From assembly GCA_029238665.1 (NCBI GenBank), contig JAQWFQ010000012.1, positions 124,001 to 188,000 of the forward strand: DNA of 64,000 nt, given 5' to 3'. The notes beneath the pieces were generated by a model. It had not been told where the DNA came from, ran no database searches, and saw nothing but the letters and a program-made list of their open reading frames with translations. Shown piece after piece: positions 52,030-60,639 of the stretch. A program made the position numbers and the translations under genes. Numbering within the stretch: position 1 is the first letter of the stretch; each line of letters begins with the position of its first letter. Origin of the DNA: Crocinitomicaceae bacterium (lineage in GTDB: Bacteria; Bacteroidota; Bacteroidia; Flavobacteriales_D; Crocinitomicaceae).

Positions 52030-52794
52030 ATGGCAAAACGCGAAATTCCTGAAATAAATGCGGGTTCGATGGCGGATATCGCTTTCTTGCTTTTGATTTT
52101 CTTCTTGGTTACTACAACGATGGATAAAGATCAAGCATACATCAGAAGTATTCCAAAAAGGGTAGAGGTAACAACCCCTCCCGTTGATGTTGAGCAAAGA
52201 GACATCCTTGCAATTCGTGCGAACAGTAAAAATGAATTGATGGTTCGTAAAGAACTTATGTCAAATGCAGATGATATTTCTGAACGTGTGGTAGAGTTTT
52301 ATACGTTCAATGAATTGAAAAATGATGTGACAAGCAATTTTCCATTGTATTCGCGCATTAGTCTTGTAGAGATCGAAGGTAGAATTGAAGCTGCATTGGC
52401 CGATGCCGAGGCTGTTGAAGCAACACCGGGAGCGTCACAAGATATCATTGACTTTAAGTATACAATTCTGAAAGAGTGGGAAAATAAAAAACGTGCACTT
52501 CAACTTTATGGAAAGTCTGAACTTCCAGAAATTTCCTCTCAAGCTCACGTCCGTATTGAAGTTCAAAAAGGAACAGAATATGGATTGTTTTCAAAAATCC
52601 AGTCGGAATTAGAAGAAGCAATTTTCATTTTACGCGACAAGGCAGCAAAAGACGTCTTTAAAGAAAGCTACAGTACAATTAAGAGTCGTTATGCCGTGGA
52701 TAAAAAGAAGGATGCAAAAATGGATAAAGAAAAGTTAGATCTTTTGAAAATATTGTATCCAGACAAGTTCATAGAAGTAACACCTAAAAAGTAG
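52030..52794 (+). CDS. exbD: ExbD/TolR family protein, long form
   Basis: A 254-residue protein. Near the N-terminus, EINAGSMADIAFLLLIFFLVTTTMD contains the single helix and the conserved Asp that faces the ExbB channel. The periplasmic part is about 200 residues, roughly double a standard ExbD (near 140), with an inserted helical segment (EIEGRIEAALADAEAVEATP to ILKEWENKKRAL) around 115-160. Bacteroidota operons commonly have two unequal ExbD proteins. A second one starts 4 nt after this stop. Confidence 0.92.
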   Translation: MAKREIPEINAGSMADIAFLLLIFFLVTTTMDKDQAYIRSIPKRVEVTTPPVDVEQRDILAIRANSKNELMVRKELMSNADDISERVVEFYTFNELKNDVTSNFPLYSRISLVEIEGRIEAALADAEAVEATPGASQDIIDFKYTILKEWENKKRALQLYGKSELPEISSQAHVRIEVQKGTEYGLFSKIQSELEEAIFILRDKAAKDVFKESYSTIKSRYAVDKKKDAKMDKEKLDLLKILYPDKFIEVTPKK

Positions 52795-52798
52795 AAAT

Positions 52799-53320
52799 AT
52801 GTCAAAGTTTAAAAAAGATGACAAGAAAGGTGCTCCGGGGGTAAATACATCATCATTACCTGATATTGTATTTATGCTTTTATTCTTCTTTATGGTAGCG
52901 ACAACAAGTAAGGAGTCAGATCCTACGGTGAAGGTTATTCAACCAGAAGGATTAAGAACAACAGACATGACGCCATATAAACAACGCTCTGAGATAGACT
53001 TTCTTTATTTAGGAAAGCCTTTAAACCCTGCGCGTGCTGCAAAGTACGAAGCAAGAGGGATGGAGTTCTTGTTGTTTATGGACAATGTTGCTCAGTCTAA
53101 CCCAGATGATTTATACAATGTAAACGCAATACGTCGTTGGAAGTTAGATAAATTTGAATCGAAACCTGCTCGAATGAGTGAACCTATAGAGTCTGTTATT
53201 ACATGTGTAAAAGCAGATAAAGGAGCGCCATCAGGGATGATTTTCGATATTAGAAAAGAATTACAAGATATTGATGCGTTAACAATCGCTTACGCGGTTA
53301 GAGATAACGGAAATATTTAG
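52799..53320 (+). CDS. ExbD/TolR family protein, second copy
   Basis: A 173-residue ExbD. The helix VNTSSLPDIVFMLLFFFMVATT carries the conserved Asp. The periplasmic domain is longer than in E. coli ExbD and ends in IRKELQDIDALTIAYAVRDNG, the usual terminal strand-helix. With the preceding copy it may form a heteromeric ExbD pair in the channel. It is the last gene of the operon, followed 15 nt later by a strong terminator. Confidence 0.92.
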   Translation: MSKFKKDDKKGAPGVNTSSLPDIVFMLLFFFMVATTSKESDPTVKVIQPEGLRTTDMTPYKQRSEIDFLYLGKPLNPARAAKYEARGMEFLLFMDNVAQSNPDDLYNVNAIRRWKLDKFESKPARMSEPIESVITCVKADKGAPSGMIFDIRKELQDIDALTIAYAVRDNGNI

Positions 53321-53335
53321 TCAATCAAAACGTTT

Positions 53336-53370
53336 AAACCCCGGTTTGTTTGTCAATCCGGGGTTTTTTT
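53336..53370 (+). terminator. intrinsic terminator of the exb operon
   Basis: AAACCCCGG (53336-53344) pairs perfectly with CCGGGGTTT (53358-53366) around a 13-nt loop, followed by T residues to 53370. Confidence 0.92.
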
Positions 53371-53409
53371 GTGCGCTTTAATTAACAAGAGAACAAACAC
53401 CTAATCAGC

Positions 53410-54432
53410 ATGGGTTTAAATTCACTTTTCAAGTTACGTGAACAGGCAACAAAGGAAATTGTGACACTGCTAGATACCGCTGTGTTAGGAACAAATGGAG
53501 CACATTACAAGCACTTAGACTCCAAAGAGAAGATCGAGCAGGCAGACAGTCCATTATTTCTTACATTGGAACGAAACGAAAGCACATTGGGTAATGTTAC
53601 ATTTTGTCGAAGAGAAAGGCTTTGGTACGTCCGATATTTTGCTTTTTCACCCCTGCTTCAGTCGACAGGCAAATCAAAGTCCAAAGGACATGGCTTATTG
53701 AAAAGAGAATTAACACAATTCTTCACCAGTGCATTTGAGGGTGAATATGGGGAAGCTCCTCATGCATTGTATGCTTACATTGACCCTGAAAATGAGAAGA
53801 GTCTGTGGATGAGTGAAAATTTTGGTTTTGAGAAAAGTGCTGAAATTACGACACAAACATTTAGCCGCATAAACCCTAAGGTGAAAGTCTCAGTTCAAAA
53901 AGTAGAAGCGTGGAGAGAAGTAAAAGAATTTGTAAGAGCTCACTTTGGGAATCAAACGCATTATTTTGAAGCGCAAGTTAACCAAGGACCATATTATGTT
54001 TGGAGATCGGAAGACAAGGATATTTTAGGTTTTGCAAAAATATCAACGGCTAAATGGGAAATTAAACGGTTTCCAGGGAGACTCGGAGGCTTTTTAGTTA
54101 AAGCAATGCCTTTTATTCCAGGCTTGTCGAAAATTTTAAAACCAAAAAACCATGTATTCTTAGCCCCTGAGGCAGTTTTTGTAAAAGACCCAAGTCAAAT
54201 GGGGGTGTTTTTAGAATCAATTTTAAATCTTGAGCAGCAAAAATTAATGATTTGGTGGGTTGACAAAAGAGACCCTAATTATGTGGCGAGCCAAAATTGT
54301 ACGAATTGGGGAATTTTAAATCGGTTTATAGGAACAATTACGGCAAACTTGGTCGTAAAAAGAAACCCTAACATGACACAAAAAACCGATTCCACAAATT
54401 CTGTCTATACATCAGGCTTTGATTTTATTTGA
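53410..54432 (+). CDS. GNAT-like protein, unknown substrate
   Basis: A 340-residue cytoplasmic protein without signal peptide. The segment VTFCRRERLWYVRYFAFSPL…GHGLLKRELTQFF, then LYAYIDPENEKSLWMSENFGF, has the strand-helix order of a GNAT acetyltransferase, with GKSKSKGHGLL in the acetyl-CoA loop position. The second half (WKI…FPGRLGGFLVKAMPFIPGL) looks like a further GNAT-related domain, so it may be a double-GNAT protein. No partner is evident. It precedes pth by 30 nt. Confidence 0.65.
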   Translation: MGLNSLFKLREQATKEIVTLLDTAVLGTNGAHYKHLDSKEKIEQADSPLFLTLERNESTLGNVTFCRRERLWYVRYFAFSPLLQSTGKSKSKGHGLLKRELTQFFTSAFEGEYGEAPHALYAYIDPENEKSLWMSENFGFEKSAEITTQTFSRINPKVKVSVQKVEAWREVKEFVRAHFGNQTHYFEAQVNQGPYYVWRSEDKDILGFAKISTAKWEIKRFPGRLGGFLVKAMPFIPGLSKILKPKNHVFLAPEAVFVKDPSQMGVFLESILNLEQQKLMIWWVDKRDPNYVASQNCTNWGILNRFIGTITANLVVKRNPNMTQKTDSTNSVYTSGFDFI

Positions 54433-54462
54433 TTCTTGTAAATTTACAGTAATACATAAGAA

Positions 54463-55026
54463 ATGAAATATCTCGTTATTGGTTTAGGAAACCCTGGAAG
54501 TAAATATGAAGAAACGCGACATAACATCGGGTTTAAAGTTGTGGACGAGTTTGTCAAGCAGCGCGAAGGAAGTTTTGAAACCGAAAAACTGGCCGACGTA
54601 GCGCGAATTAAATTTAAAGGGAGACAGGTTGTTGTTATTAAGCCGACAACATTTATGAATCTATCAGGTAAATCTGTGAATTATTGGATGCAACAAGAAA
54701 AAATTTCAAAAGAAAATATTCTTGTAATTACAGACGACATTGCTCTGCCTTTTGGGAAGCTTCGCATGAAAGGAAAAGGATCTGATGGGGGACATAATGG
54801 GCTAAAAGACATTCAATCAGTCTTAAACACACCGCAATATGTTAGGCTTAGATTTGGTGTAGGCAACGACTTTTATCCGGGCCGACAATCGGACTATGTA
54901 TTGGGAGAGTGGTCAAAAAATGAACGATTAGATATTCCTGGACGCATTGATGTAGCCACGGAATTTATTAAGGGGTTTGTCTCTATTGGACTTCAGTTAA
55001 CAATGACAAACTGGAACAATAAATAG
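54463..55026 (+). CDS. pth: peptidyl-tRNA hydrolase
   Basis: A 187-residue esterase that frees tRNA from prematurely released peptidyl-tRNA. Motifs: LVIGLGNPGSKYEETRHNIGFKV with the catalytic His (about H20), KPTTFMNLSGKSV, and ITDDIALPFGKLRMKGKGSDGGHNGLKDI. All expected active-site residues (Asn10, His20, Asp near 93) can be placed. The TAA is followed by a weak terminator hairpin. Identity is secure. Confidence 0.97.
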   Translation: MKYLVIGLGNPGSKYEETRHNIGFKVVDEFVKQREGSFETEKLADVARIKFKGRQVVVIKPTTFMNLSGKSVNYWMQQEKISKENILVITDDIALPFGKLRMKGKGSDGGHNGLKDIQSVLNTPQYVRLRFGVGNDFYPGRQSDYVLGEWSKNERLDIPGRIDVATEFIKGFVSIGLQLTMTNWNNK

Positions 55027-55054
55027 TCTTTCGCAGTAAATTTTTAATGGCATG

Positions 55055-55077
55055 AAGCTATAGCGGTGGCTTTTTTT
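55055..55077 (+). terminator. probable terminator after pth
   Basis: AAGCTAT and GTGGCTT form a stem of 6-7 bp with two G-T wobbles around AGCG, followed by seven T residues. It lies about 30 nt after the pth stop. Confidence 0.55.
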
Positions 55078-55084
55078 AAGTTAA

Positions 55085-55099
55085 AGGTTAATCTAACCT
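55085..55099. promoter_or_regulatory. perfect palindrome upstream of asnS
   Basis: AGGTTAATCTAACCT is a perfect 6-3-6 inverted repeat. It covers the position where the -33 element would lie for the -7 box at 55110-55117. The half-site AGGTTA resembles DtxR/IdeR-type operators (TTAGGTTAG-CTAACCTAA), but that may be chance. Confidence 0.4.
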
Positions 55100-55109
55100 A
55101 GTTTCTTGT

Positions 55110-55117
55110 TATTTTTG
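55110..55117 (+). promoter_or_regulatory. -7 box of asnS
   Basis: TATTTTTG is a perfect TAnnTTTG, 21 nt before the asnS ATG at 55139. Confidence 0.5.
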
Positions 55118-55138
55118 AAACATTCAATAAAACATCGA

Positions 55139-56578
55139 ATGAAAAGAGAAAAAATTAAAGATATTCTTGCTGCCGGTAAAGTCGGAGATTCAGTACTTGT
55201 AAAAGGATGGGTAAGAGCATTTAGAAGCAATCGATTTATTCAGGTAAATGATGGCTCTACAATTAAAAATATTCAAGCGGTTGTTGACTTTGAGAATTTT
55301 GATGAAGCACTATTGAAACGCGTTTCTACAGCTGCTGCAGTTGCAGTTAGTGGTGAAATTGTTGAATCTCAAGGGGCAGGACAGTCAATAGAAATTAAGG
55401 TGAGTGAAGTTGAAATTTTAGGCGATGCGAATCCAGACGATGTTCAGAAAACAGTAATGCAGCCTAAAAAGCATAGTTTAGAGTTTTTACGCGAACAGGC
55501 ACATTTACGTTTTAGAACAAATACATTTGGCGCTGTTTTTAGAATACGCCACGCAGTTGCATTTGCAATAAACAAGTTCTTTAATGACCGTGGATTTTAC
55601 TATTTACATACACCGATTATAACAGGCTCAGATGCAGAGGGCGCTGGAGAAATTTTTCAAGTAACAAATTTAGATCCTTTAAACCTTCCAATTGCTGAAG
55701 ATGGGTCAATCGATTACAAGCAAGATTTTTTCGGAAAGCCAGTGAATTTAACCGTTTCAGGACAGCTAGAAGCGGAACTTGGAGCAATGGCATTGGGCCA
55801 GGTGTATACATTTGGACCTACCTTTAGAGCCGAAAACTCGAACACTTCAAGACACCTTGCTGAGTTTTGGATGGTTGAGCCAGAGGTGGCTTTCAATGAC
55901 TTGAAAGACAACATGGATTTGACAGAAGACTTTTTGAAATATTTGTCCAACTACGTTTTAACCAATTGTGCAGATGACCTTCAGTTTTTGAATGATAGAG
56001 AAGTAAACGAACAAAAATCAAAACCACAAAAAGACCGCAGTGAGCTAACGCTTAAAGAACGTCTAGAATTTGTGGTAAATAATGAGTTTAAGCGATTAAC
56101 ATACACAGAAGCAATTCAGGTATTAAGAAACTCAAAACCATTTAAGAAAAAGAAATTCCAATACGATGTTGAATGGGGAATTGACTTACAAAGTGAGCAT
56201 GAACGTTATTTAGTAGAAAAAGAATTTAAATGCCCTGTAATTCTAACGGACTATCCTGCCGGAATAAAAGCGTTTTACATGCGTCAAAATGACGATGGAA
56301 AAACAGTTGCCGCAATGGACGTATTGTTTCCTGGTATTGGCGAAATTGTTGGTGGTTCACAACGTGAAGAACGGTTAGATGTATTAAAGTCAAAAATGGC
56401 TGATTTCAATATCCCAGAAGAAGATTTAGCATGGTATTTAGATACGCGTAAGTTCGGTACTGCGCCACATGCAGGGTTCGGTCTTGGATTTGAACGTATG
56501 ATTATGTTCGTTACTGGTATGACAAATATTCGTGACGTTATTCCTTTCCCGAGAACACCACAAAATGCAGAATTTTAA
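55139..56578 (+). CDS. asnS: asparaginyl-tRNA synthetase
   Basis: A 479-residue class II aminoacyl-tRNA synthetase. The N-terminal OB-fold anticodon-binding domain ([20 protein letters not shown]) leads to motif 1 in [24 protein letters not shown], motif 2 in [25 protein letters not shown], and motif 3 in [29 protein letters not shown]. The AsnRS-specific insertion near 280-330 is present. The ATG at 55139 ([13 protein letters not shown]) is preferred to an upstream TTG at 55106. Identity is secure. Confidence 0.97.
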   Translation: MKREKIKDILAAGKVGDSVLVKGWVRAFRSNRFIQVNDGSTIKNIQAVVDFENFDEALLKRVSTAAAVAVSGEIVESQGAGQSIEIKVSEVEILGDANPDDVQKTVMQPKKHSLEFLREQAHLRFRTNTFGAVFRIRHAVAFAINKFFNDRGFYYLHTPIITGSDAEGAGEIFQVTNLDPLNLPIAEDGSIDYKQDFFGKPVNLTVSGQLEAELGAMALGQVYTFGPTFRAENSNTSRHLAEFWMVEPEVAFNDLKDNMDLTEDFLKYLSNYVLTNCADDLQFLNDREVNEQKSKPQKDRSELTLKERLEFVVNNEFKRLTYTEAIQVLRNSKPFKKKKFQYDVEWGIDLQSEHERYLVEKEFKCPVILTDYPAGIKAFYMRQNDDGKTVAAMDVLFPGIGEIVGGSQREERLDVLKSKMADFNIPEEDLAWYLDTRKFGTAPHAGFGLGFERMIMFVTGMTNIRDVIPFPRTPQNAEF

Positions 56579-56631
56579 TTCCAGGCATGATTTTGGAAAA
56601 AAATCAGTAAATTACTAGGAATAGCACATAA

Positions 56632-58077
56632 ATGGCATTAAAACAATTCTTATCTACAAAGTTAGAACAGCGACTTTCTCCTCAGCAAATTCAACTCATG
56701 AAATTGCTGCAGGTGCCTACGATGGAATTGGAGCAACGAATAAAGCAAGAAATTGAAGAGAATCCGGCGCTTGAAGAAGGTGCAGAAAAAGATGAGGATG
56801 ATTTTGATGAAAGCGAAGACATTGACCAAGATGACATCTCAGACGAGGAGGACTTCAACATTGATGATTATTTAAGCGATGATGCTGATTACAAGACACA
56901 CATAAACAATACCAGTAAAGACGATGAGGAGAAGGTTATTCCTTTGTCGGGCGATCAATCCTTTCAAGAGCGGATTATTGTACAAATGCACTTACTCGAT
57001 TTAGATGATGTAGCGTTTACGATAGCTGAGATGATTATAGGAAATCTTGATGAGTCTGGGTACTTGAATCGTGGTCTGGAATCACTTGTAGATGATTTAG
57101 CGTTTTCTACAAATATCATGGTAACCGAATCAGAGGTTGAGGAGATCTTATACATGATTCAAAAATTAGACCCTGCTGGAATAGGAGCGCGCGATTTGAG
57201 GGAATGCCTTTTACTACAGATAAACCGAAAGCAAGACGGGAATATTACACGGTATACGGCTAAGAAAATACTGGAAGAACACTTTTCAGAATTCACAAAA
57301 AAACATTATCAAAAAATCATCAAAAAACTGGAAATTTCAGATGCAGATTTGAAAGAAGCAATTGATGAAATAGTGAAGCTAAACCCCAAGCCAGGGGGGT
57401 CAATGAAGGAGTCAGGAGGAAACTATCCGCAAATTATTCCCGATTTTGCAATTGTTGAAAATGAAGGCCAGCTTCAATTGACGATAAATGGGCGGAACGC
57501 ACCAGATTTAAAAGTTAGCAACCAATACAAGAACATGCTTCGAACGTATGCTGAAGGAGCGAAAGCTTCTAAGTCAGACAAGGAAGCGTTTTCATTTGTG
57601 AAGCAAAAACTAGATGGCGCTAAGTGGTTCATTGATGCAATTAAACAGCGTCAAAACACCTTGTTTATGACCATGAATGCAATCATGAACTATCAGAAAG
57701 CATATTTTTTGTCGGGCGATGAAACACAATTGAGGCCAATGATTTTAAAGGACATTGCTGAGATTGTTGAAATGGACATCTCTACAGTTTCACGTGTTGC
57801 AAACAGTAAATACGTTCAAACAAGTTCAGGTATTTTGTTATTAAAATATTTCTTTTCGGAGTCACTTTCTACAGATTCAGGAGAAGAAGTTTCTACACGT
57901 GAAGTAAAGAAAATTCTTTCTGAAGCCATTGATAATGAGGAAAAGCGCAAGCCATTGACAGATGAGAAATTGGCGAACTTACTCAAAGAGAAAGGCTATA
58001 ATATAGCACGAAGAACAGTCGCTAAATATAGAGAGCAGCTAAACATTCCTGTTGCCCGCCTTAGAAAAGAATTGTAG
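56632..58077 (+). CDS. rpoN: RNA polymerase sigma-54 factor
   Basis: A 481-residue sigma factor. The activator-interaction region I is QQIQLMKLLQVPTMELEQRIKQEIEENPALEEG near 20-50. A very acidic linker follows (EDDFDESEDIDQDDISDEEDF), then the core-binding domain, the helix-turn-helix (LKDIAEIVEMDISTVSRVAN), and the RpoN box ARRTVAKYREQLNIPVARLRKEL at the C-terminus. It directs transcription from -24/-12 promoters with enhancer-binding proteins, none of which is encoded nearby. The stop overlaps the next GTG start by one base. Confidence 0.97.
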   Translation: MALKQFLSTKLEQRLSPQQIQLMKLLQVPTMELEQRIKQEIEENPALEEGAEKDEDDFDESEDIDQDDISDEEDFNIDDYLSDDADYKTHINNTSKDDEEKVIPLSGDQSFQERIIVQMHLLDLDDVAFTIAEMIIGNLDESGYLNRGLESLVDDLAFSTNIMVTESEVEEILYMIQKLDPAGIGARDLRECLLLQINRKQDGNITRYTAKKILEEHFSEFTKKHYQKIIKKLEISDADLKEAIDEIVKLNPKPGGSMKESGGNYPQIIPDFAIVENEGQLQLTINGRNAPDLKVSNQYKNMLRTYAEGAKASKSDKEAFSFVKQKLDGAKWFIDAIKQRQNTLFMTMNAIMNYQKAYFLSGDETQLRPMILKDIAEIVEMDISTVSRVANSKYVQTSSGILLLKYFFSESLSTDSGEEVSTREVKKILSEAIDNEEKRKPLTDEKLANLLKEKGYNIARRTVAKYREQLNIPVARLRKEL

Positions 58078-58730
58078 TGAAGGTTTTCTCACAAATTATC
58101 TCGTGGGTATTTATGCCTCTCTTTATGCCTATTTACGCATTGTTACTCGTAATGTTTATTCCGGCAGAAGAACAACAGTTTTATGGGTTAGAATGCCTAG
58201 ACTGCATTTACCTTTTAAGTTTTCAGGTTAAGAAAGCCTTGCTTTATATGTTTATGATTTTCTGTGTTATTGCACCAGGAATTTCATTTATGCTATTGAA
58301 AAGAAATGGCGTAATCAACACCCTAAGTATGGAGACAAGGGCTGAAAGAACAGCGCCTATTATCATCATGTTTATTTATTGTTTAGGATTATATTTAATG
58401 CTCACATATACTACAAATACAGTTACCCTACCGAAATTTATTTATTCCTTGGCATTATCGGGAGTAATTGTTACGGGCTTATTTGTTTTACTCAACCAGT
58501 GGAAAAAGGTAAGTATACATGCTGCTTCAGCGGGGATGTTTACAGGATTCATATTGGCATATACCAGCTTTAATTTAAAGTTTGGAATTGGAATGTTCAT
58601 AGGGTCAATACTAATATCCGGAATCGTAATGACGGCTCGAAGTTACCTTCAAAAACACACAATGCAAGAGCTCATAGTGGGTTGGTTTACAGGAGTGTTC
58701 ATCACATTTATAGTGAACTACTTTTATTGA
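58077..58730 (+). CDS. PAP2-like polytopic membrane protein
   Basis: A 217-residue protein with about six membrane helices, starting with GTG that shares one base with the rpoN stop (TAGTG). Two segments resemble the C-terminal phosphatase motifs of PAP2 enzymes: KVSIHAASAGMFTG and ARSYLQKHTMQELIVGWFTG. The N-terminal motif (KxxxxxxRP) is not clear, although KRNGVINTLSMETRAERTAP is in that place. It may be a diverged lipid phosphatase or a non-catalytic relative. Coupling to rpoN is common in Bacteroidota but unexplained. Confidence 0.7.
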   Translation: MKVFSQIISWVFMPLFMPIYALLLVMFIPAEEQQFYGLECLDCIYLLSFQVKKALLYMFMIFCVIAPGISFMLLKRNGVINTLSMETRAERTAPIIIMFIYCLGLYLMLTYTTNTVTLPKFIYSLALSGVIVTGLFVLLNQWKKVSIHAASAGMFTGFILAYTSFNLKFGIGMFIGSILISGIVMTARSYLQKHTMQELIVGWFTGVFITFIVNYFY

Positions 58731-58772
58731 TAAGTCGTAAAAAATAATTACTTTTATACAAAACAAGGTAAG

Positions 58773-59693
58773 ATGAAAACACTATTTACAATATTGACTT
58801 TTTTATATGCAAGTACTGCGTGTTATAGCCAGAATGACACAATAGCGGCACAAGACACAAATACCTACCGCATCGTAAAGACAGATGGAAGCGAGTTGGT
58901 TGGTAAGATCATTAGTCAAAATGAACGGGAGGTTCTTTTTGTTACAAAATATACGCGTCAGTTTTATATTCCCCAACATGTTATTAAGGAGATCATTGTG
59001 CTGGATAATTCAGACTTTAATCATAATGGAGAGTTTGTTGGTGAGGATAAATTTGCTACACGCTATTTTATTACAACCAATGGATTGCCGATAAAAAAGG
59101 GTGAACACTATGTTCAATGGAACTTGTTTGGCCCAGACTTTCAATTTGGACTAGGCAAGAATTTTGGTGTTGGTGTTATGACTTCATGGTTAGGAATGCC
59201 AATAATTGGAACGGTAAAGAAAAGTTGGGAGCTTGGTGAACGCGCTCAGTTTGCAGTGGGAGGTTTAGCTGGATTTGGCTCATGGGCAGCTCCTGATTGG
59301 GGATTAGCCTTGCCTTTTGGAACATTGTCTTTTGGAGACCGATCAGCCAACATTGCAATCTCAGGTGGCTATGGTGCTGTATGGCAAGATGGAGATGTAA
59401 ATGGCCGAGCTATCACTAGTCTTGCGGGTATGGTAAAGGTTTCACCAAAAATAAGCATCGTTTTTGACTCGTTTATTATGCTTCCAGGGAAAAGTATAGA
59501 ACACACAGAGTATTATCCAGATGGTTCATATACTTATACGAACCGTCGACCAGGATTCGCATTATTGATCCCTGGAATTCGATGGCATCAAAGTGAGAAC
59601 AAGGCCATTCAGTTTGGGTTTAGTGGTGTAATTACAGATGGTGAGGTTATACCTGTGCCAATTCCTATGGTACAGTGGTACAGAACACTTTAG
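58773..59693 (+). CDS. secreted outer-membrane beta-rich protein, unknown
   Basis: A 306-residue protein with a Sec signal (MKTLFTILTFLYASTACYSQ). Residues 30-75 form a small domain (RIVKTDGSELVGKIISQNER, EVLFVTKYTRQFYIPQHVIKEI) like those that sense or bind at the envelope. The rest is Gly- and aromatic-rich strands (FQFGLGKNFGVGVMTSWLG, WGLALPFGTLSFGDRSANIAIS) ending in VQWYRTL, consistent with a beta-barrel. Function is unknown. The preceding space has a TACTTTTA box at 58749-58756. Confidence 0.72.
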   Translation: MKTLFTILTFLYASTACYSQNDTIAAQDTNTYRIVKTDGSELVGKIISQNEREVLFVTKYTRQFYIPQHVIKEIIVLDNSDFNHNGEFVGEDKFATRYFITTNGLPIKKGEHYVQWNLFGPDFQFGLGKNFGVGVMTSWLGMPIIGTVKKSWELGERAQFAVGGLAGFGSWAAPDWGLALPFGTLSFGDRSANIAISGGYGAVWQDGDVNGRAITSLAGMVKVSPKISIVFDSFIMLPGKSIEHTEYYPDGSYTYTNRRPGFALLIPGIRWHQSENKAIQFGFSGVITDGEVIPVPIPMVQWYRTL

Positions 59694-59789
59694 GCTGTTC
59701 GTTTTACAAAAAGAGAGTGTTTTCTTGGTGTGTAATCATAGAGTATTGTGTGCAACGAGTAAGGGTTAATTAATTTAAGTATCTTAACT

Positions 59790-60587
59790 ATGCATACTCA
59801 AATTTCAAAATTGTTTTTTAGTCTAATTATAATAGCGGTTTCGTTATTCACATATTTGTTTGTATTCGAGACTAAAGTCTATGACGCCCTCTCTCAAGAA
59901 GACCATATTATTGAATATTTGAGCTCATTATTTCTCTTACTTTCGAGTGTTATTTTTTTGAAAGTAATTTTTTATTCAAGAAATCACAATCTAACGAATG
60001 GTAAATGGGTAACCGTTTTATTTATAGCTGTATCCACACTATTTTTTTTAGCTGCTGGCGAATAAATTAGCTGGGGGCAACGAATATTTAATTTCTCAAC
60101 CCCAGAGTACTTATTGTCAATAAATGATCAAAATGAATTTAATTTTCACAATATAGACAAGAAGTTTTTTGATAGATTGTTGGATCGAATTACTATCGTG
60201 TTTATTATGATTACCTCTATTCTTGTAATGCTTAAAAAAGAGAAAGTTATAGGGGTCAAAGTTCCGGGAACATATATTATATGTGCTTTTGCAATTACGG
60301 TATTTTATAGACAAGGTAGTGGATTAAACTTTTATCATCTTGTTTACATTCCTTTGATAGGGTTGCTTATACAGGCATTTTCAAATAAAGTAAAACAAAC
60401 GATATTAGCTGTAATAATCATGTTGATAGTTTCATTTTTAATCCCAATTATACATACTAAGTATTATCATTTATTTCCATTACACAACAACAGTGCAAAT
60501 GAATTTAAAGAATTTCTTTTTTGCCTTTGTTGTTTTGCTTATTCGTATGGGATTATGAATCAAAAAATAGTACAGAAAACCCGATAG
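59790..60587 (+). pseudogene. polytopic membrane protein gene interrupted by an in-frame TAA
   Basis: One frame runs from 59790 to the TAG at 60585-60587 (265 codons plus stop), broken only by TAA at 60063-60065. Translation around the stop gives LFFLAAGE-stop-ISWGQRIFNFSTPEYLLSIN. A widespread bacterial membrane-protein family has AAGEEISWGQRIF at this point, so the stop replaces the second Glu (GAA to TAA). Upstream there are three helices; downstream about four more, with NDQNEFNFHNID just after the break. Either it is a recent pseudogene, a sequencing error, or the stop is read through. The downstream half (from an ATG at 60114) could be made separately. Confidence 0.75.
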
Positions 60588-60639
60588 AAAGTAAAACTTC
60601 AATAACAAAAAGCATTAAATAACGACTCAAGCTAAAACG

